From positions 6,793 to 13,146 of the forward strand of contig PMCN01000256.1 in the NCBI GenBank assembly GCA_003154135.1: a stretch of 6,354 nucleotides of DNA, written 5' to 3'. The translations under genes were made by a program, and so were the position numbers. This DNA is from Acidimicrobiaceae bacterium (lineage in GTDB: Bacteria > Actinomycetota > Acidimicrobiia > Acidimicrobiales > Ilumatobacteraceae). Below are positions 4,828 to 6,354 of the stretch, in pieces (the first letter of the stretch is position 1; each line of letters opens with the position of its first letter). Below the pieces are notes generated by a model that saw only the letters and a list, made by a program, of their open reading frames with translations, searched no databases and was not told the origin of the DNA.

Positions 4828-6354
4828 CTCCGCCGCCCATCACCTTCGTCCTCAACGGCGCGCCGGTGCACGTGGCCGCCGACGGGGGTTCGCTGCTCGA
4901 CGCCCTGCGCGAGCAGCTCGGGCTGCGGTCGCCCAAGGACGGGTGCAGCCCCCAGGGCCAGTGCGGCTGCTGCACCGTGTGGGTCGACGGTGAGCCCCGC
5001 GTCGCGTGCGTCACGCCGGTGGCGCGGGTGGCGGGTCGTGCCGTCACCACTGTCGAGGGCCTCGCCGACGCGCAGCTGTGGGGCGAGCAGCTCTGCGCGG
5101 CGGGCGCGAGCCAGTGCGGCTTCTGCACGCCCGGCATCGTGATGCGTCTCGCTGCCATCGCGCCCGACCGGCGCAGCGACGCGGCAGTGCGACAGGCGCT
5201 GCTCGCCCACCTCTGCCGGTGCACGGGTTGGAACACGATCGTGAGCGCAGCCGTGAACCTGCCGGTGAGCGCGCCGTTGGACGCGCCGGTGGACGAGATC
5301 GGCGACCAGGGGGTGTCGACGGTGCGTGATTGCGACGCCGCCGAACGACGCGCGCGGCTCGAGGGTGGCGTGGCGCAGCGGGTGTCGCGTGCGGTGGCGC
5401 TGGGCCGAGGAGGCTTCGCCGCCGACACTGCGCCGCCCGACTCGCTCGTCGCCGTGCGCTCGCCCACCGGCGAATGGCTGGTCGCGGCCACACCGGCGCA
5501 GGCGCGCCGTCTGGCGGGCACGGTGCCCGGGCGACGCACCACCGAGCCCCTGCGCTGGCCCGTCGAGGTGCCCGCCGGCGCGTGGGTGCGCACGCTGCGC
5601 ACCACGTGGGTGGAGCCCGCGTACCTCGAAACCGACGCTGCGTGGTGCCTGCCCGGCGGCGAGCCCGTGGGCCCGCTGGTGAACGGTGGCGCGTTCGGCG
5701 CGAAGGCGGGTGCGTCGGGCGTGGCCGACGCAGCGCGCCGGCTGGCCGACGAGCACGGCCGACCCGTGCTCGCCTTGTACAGCCGTGAGGACGTGGTGCG
5801 GCTCGGTCCCAAGCGGCCACCGTTCGCCGGCGGCGTGCGTGCCGACGGCTCGGGTGTGGTGTGCGTGGCGCGCACGCCGGGCATCGCCGATGCCATCCGG
5901 TCGGTGGCGCCGCTGTTGGAGGTGCGCGAGGTCGACGCTCCGGGACCGCCCACCACGGCCTCGGTGCGCGCCGCGGGGTGGGCCGAGGCCTGGGCGCTGC
6001 TTGCTCCCGCCGATGGCTGGGTGATCGCCCCGTCGGGTGCGCGGGCGCGCGCCGAGGTGCTCGTCGACGGCGCCATCGAGGTCGACGTGCAGTGCGGCGC
6101 GCCCCTCGACGAGGTGGTGCTGCGCAGCTACTGCATCGGCGCCGCGCACATGGCGCTCGGGTGGGTACGGCACGAAGCCATCGCCGTGTCGCACGACGGT
6201 GTGCCGCTCGACCTCACCATCCGCAGCTTCGGCGTGCTCCGCGCCGTCGACATGCCTGCGGTGCGCGTGCGCGTCGCGCCGTCCGACGCTCCACCCGTGA
6301 ACGGCTCCGACGCGGTGTTCGCCGCCGTCGCACTCGCCGTGTGGCGGGCCGACG
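4824..6354 (+). CDS. Compact fused [2Fe-2S]/molybdopterin oxidoreductase, xanthine dehydrogenase superfamily, C-terminus beyond window
   Basis: The frame is open for 510 residues to the window edge. Residues 5-80 form a plant-type ferredoxin domain with Cys41, Cys47, Cys50 and Cys62. Residues 85-145 form the second [2Fe-2S] domain, with QCGFCTPG (Cys98, Cys101) and LCRCTGW (Cys131, Cys133). After a linker comes a Mo-domain-like part: GGFAADTAPPDSL, VEPAYLETDAAW (263-274), NGGAFGAKAG (287-296, the GGxFGxK pterin loop) and SREDVVRLGPKRPP (320-333). The end resembles the Mo-domain C-terminus: GAIEVDVQCG, the MALGW segment and the RSFGVLRAVDMP segment. There is no FAD domain. The Mo part is about 340 residues, where family large subunits usually have 700 or more, and the catalytic GxGEPP segment reads NGSDAVF (493-499). 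The family suggests hydroxylation of an aldehyde or N-heterocycle, but activity is doubtful and the substrate unknown. GTG at 4824 overlaps the preceding stop (GTGA), has no clear Shine-Dalgarno, and fits the domain start. Confidence 0.85.
   Translation, partial: MTPPPITFVLNGAPVHVAADGGSLLDALREQLGLRSPKDGCSPQGQCGCCTVWVDGEPRVACVTPVARVAGRAVTTVEGLADAQLWGEQLCAAGASQCGFCTPGIVMRLAAIAPDRRSDAAVRQALLAHLCRCTGWNTIVSAAVNLPVSAPLDAPVDEIGDQGVSTVRDCDAAERRARLEGGVAQRVSRAVALGRGGFAADTAPPDSLVAVRSPTGEWLVAATPAQARRLAGTVPGRRTTEPLRWPVEVPAGAWVRTLRTTWVEPAYLETDAAWCLPGGEPVGPLVNGGAFGAKAGASGVADAARRLADEHGRPVLALYSREDVVRLGPKRPPFAGGVRADGSGVVCVARTPGIADAIRSVAPLLEVREVDAPGPPTTASVRAAGWAEAWALLAPADGWVIAPSGARARAEVLVDGAIEVDVQCGAPLDEVVLRSYCIGAAHMALGWVRHEAIAVSHDGVPLDLTIRSFGVLRAVDMPAVRVRVAPSDAPPVNGSDAVFAAVALAVWRAD

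Noticed and set aside
3703..6194. Long minus-strand open frames opposite the HhH and oxidoreductase genes
   Set aside because: They have no recognisable motif and mirror strongly supported plus-strand domains.

Overview
This is a high-GC window with short intergenic gaps, frequent GTG starts and 4-base GTGA overlaps. Together with Tat-type lipoprotein export and an ArfA-like BON/OmpA protein, this suggests an actinobacterium. An Acidimicrobiia (Ilumatobacter-like) lineage is my best guess from the general look of the proteins; no rRNA or strict taxonomic marker is present to confirm it. Seven protein genes account for nearly all of the sequence. No RNA gene, IS element, CRISPR array or prophage feature was seen.

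Region 1 (1-1131) is an iron-sulfur maturation pair. A Mrp/ApbC P-loop ATPase runs leftward off the edge of the window. It is transcribed divergently from an A-type Fe-S carrier (ErpA/IscA type) across a 104-base promoter region. The mrp start sits 7 bases downstream of a TAnnnT -10 box, which fits a leaderless mRNA. erpA has a classical Shine-Dalgarno sequence.

Region 2 (1146-2806, minus strand) is a two-gene operon with a GTGA overlap. The first gene encodes a Tat-exported lipoprotein with a thioredoxin-like C-terminal domain. The second encodes a stand-alone alpha/beta-hydrolase of the NRPS/PKS thioesterase type. It converges on erpA, and the two stop codons lie inside a perfect 14-bp tandem duplication.

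Region 3 (2864-6354, plus strand) is transcribed divergently from region 2 and looks like one transcription unit. It encodes a membrane-anchored BON/OmpA peptidoglycan-binding protein with a long poly-threonine linker. Next is a membrane-anchored coiled-coil protein with a cytoplasmic helix-hairpin-helix domain. Last, with a GTGA overlap, is a fused [2Fe-2S]/molybdopterin oxidoreductase of the xanthine dehydrogenase superfamily, cut by the window end. That oxidoreductase is the most unusual gene here. It has no FAD domain, its Mo part is much shorter than usual, and the usual catalytic GxGEPP segment appears replaced by a different conserved-looking motif.

The OmpA/HhH pair is also of interest. 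One protein should reach into the cell wall and the other into the cytoplasm, so together they could span the envelope. That is inference only.
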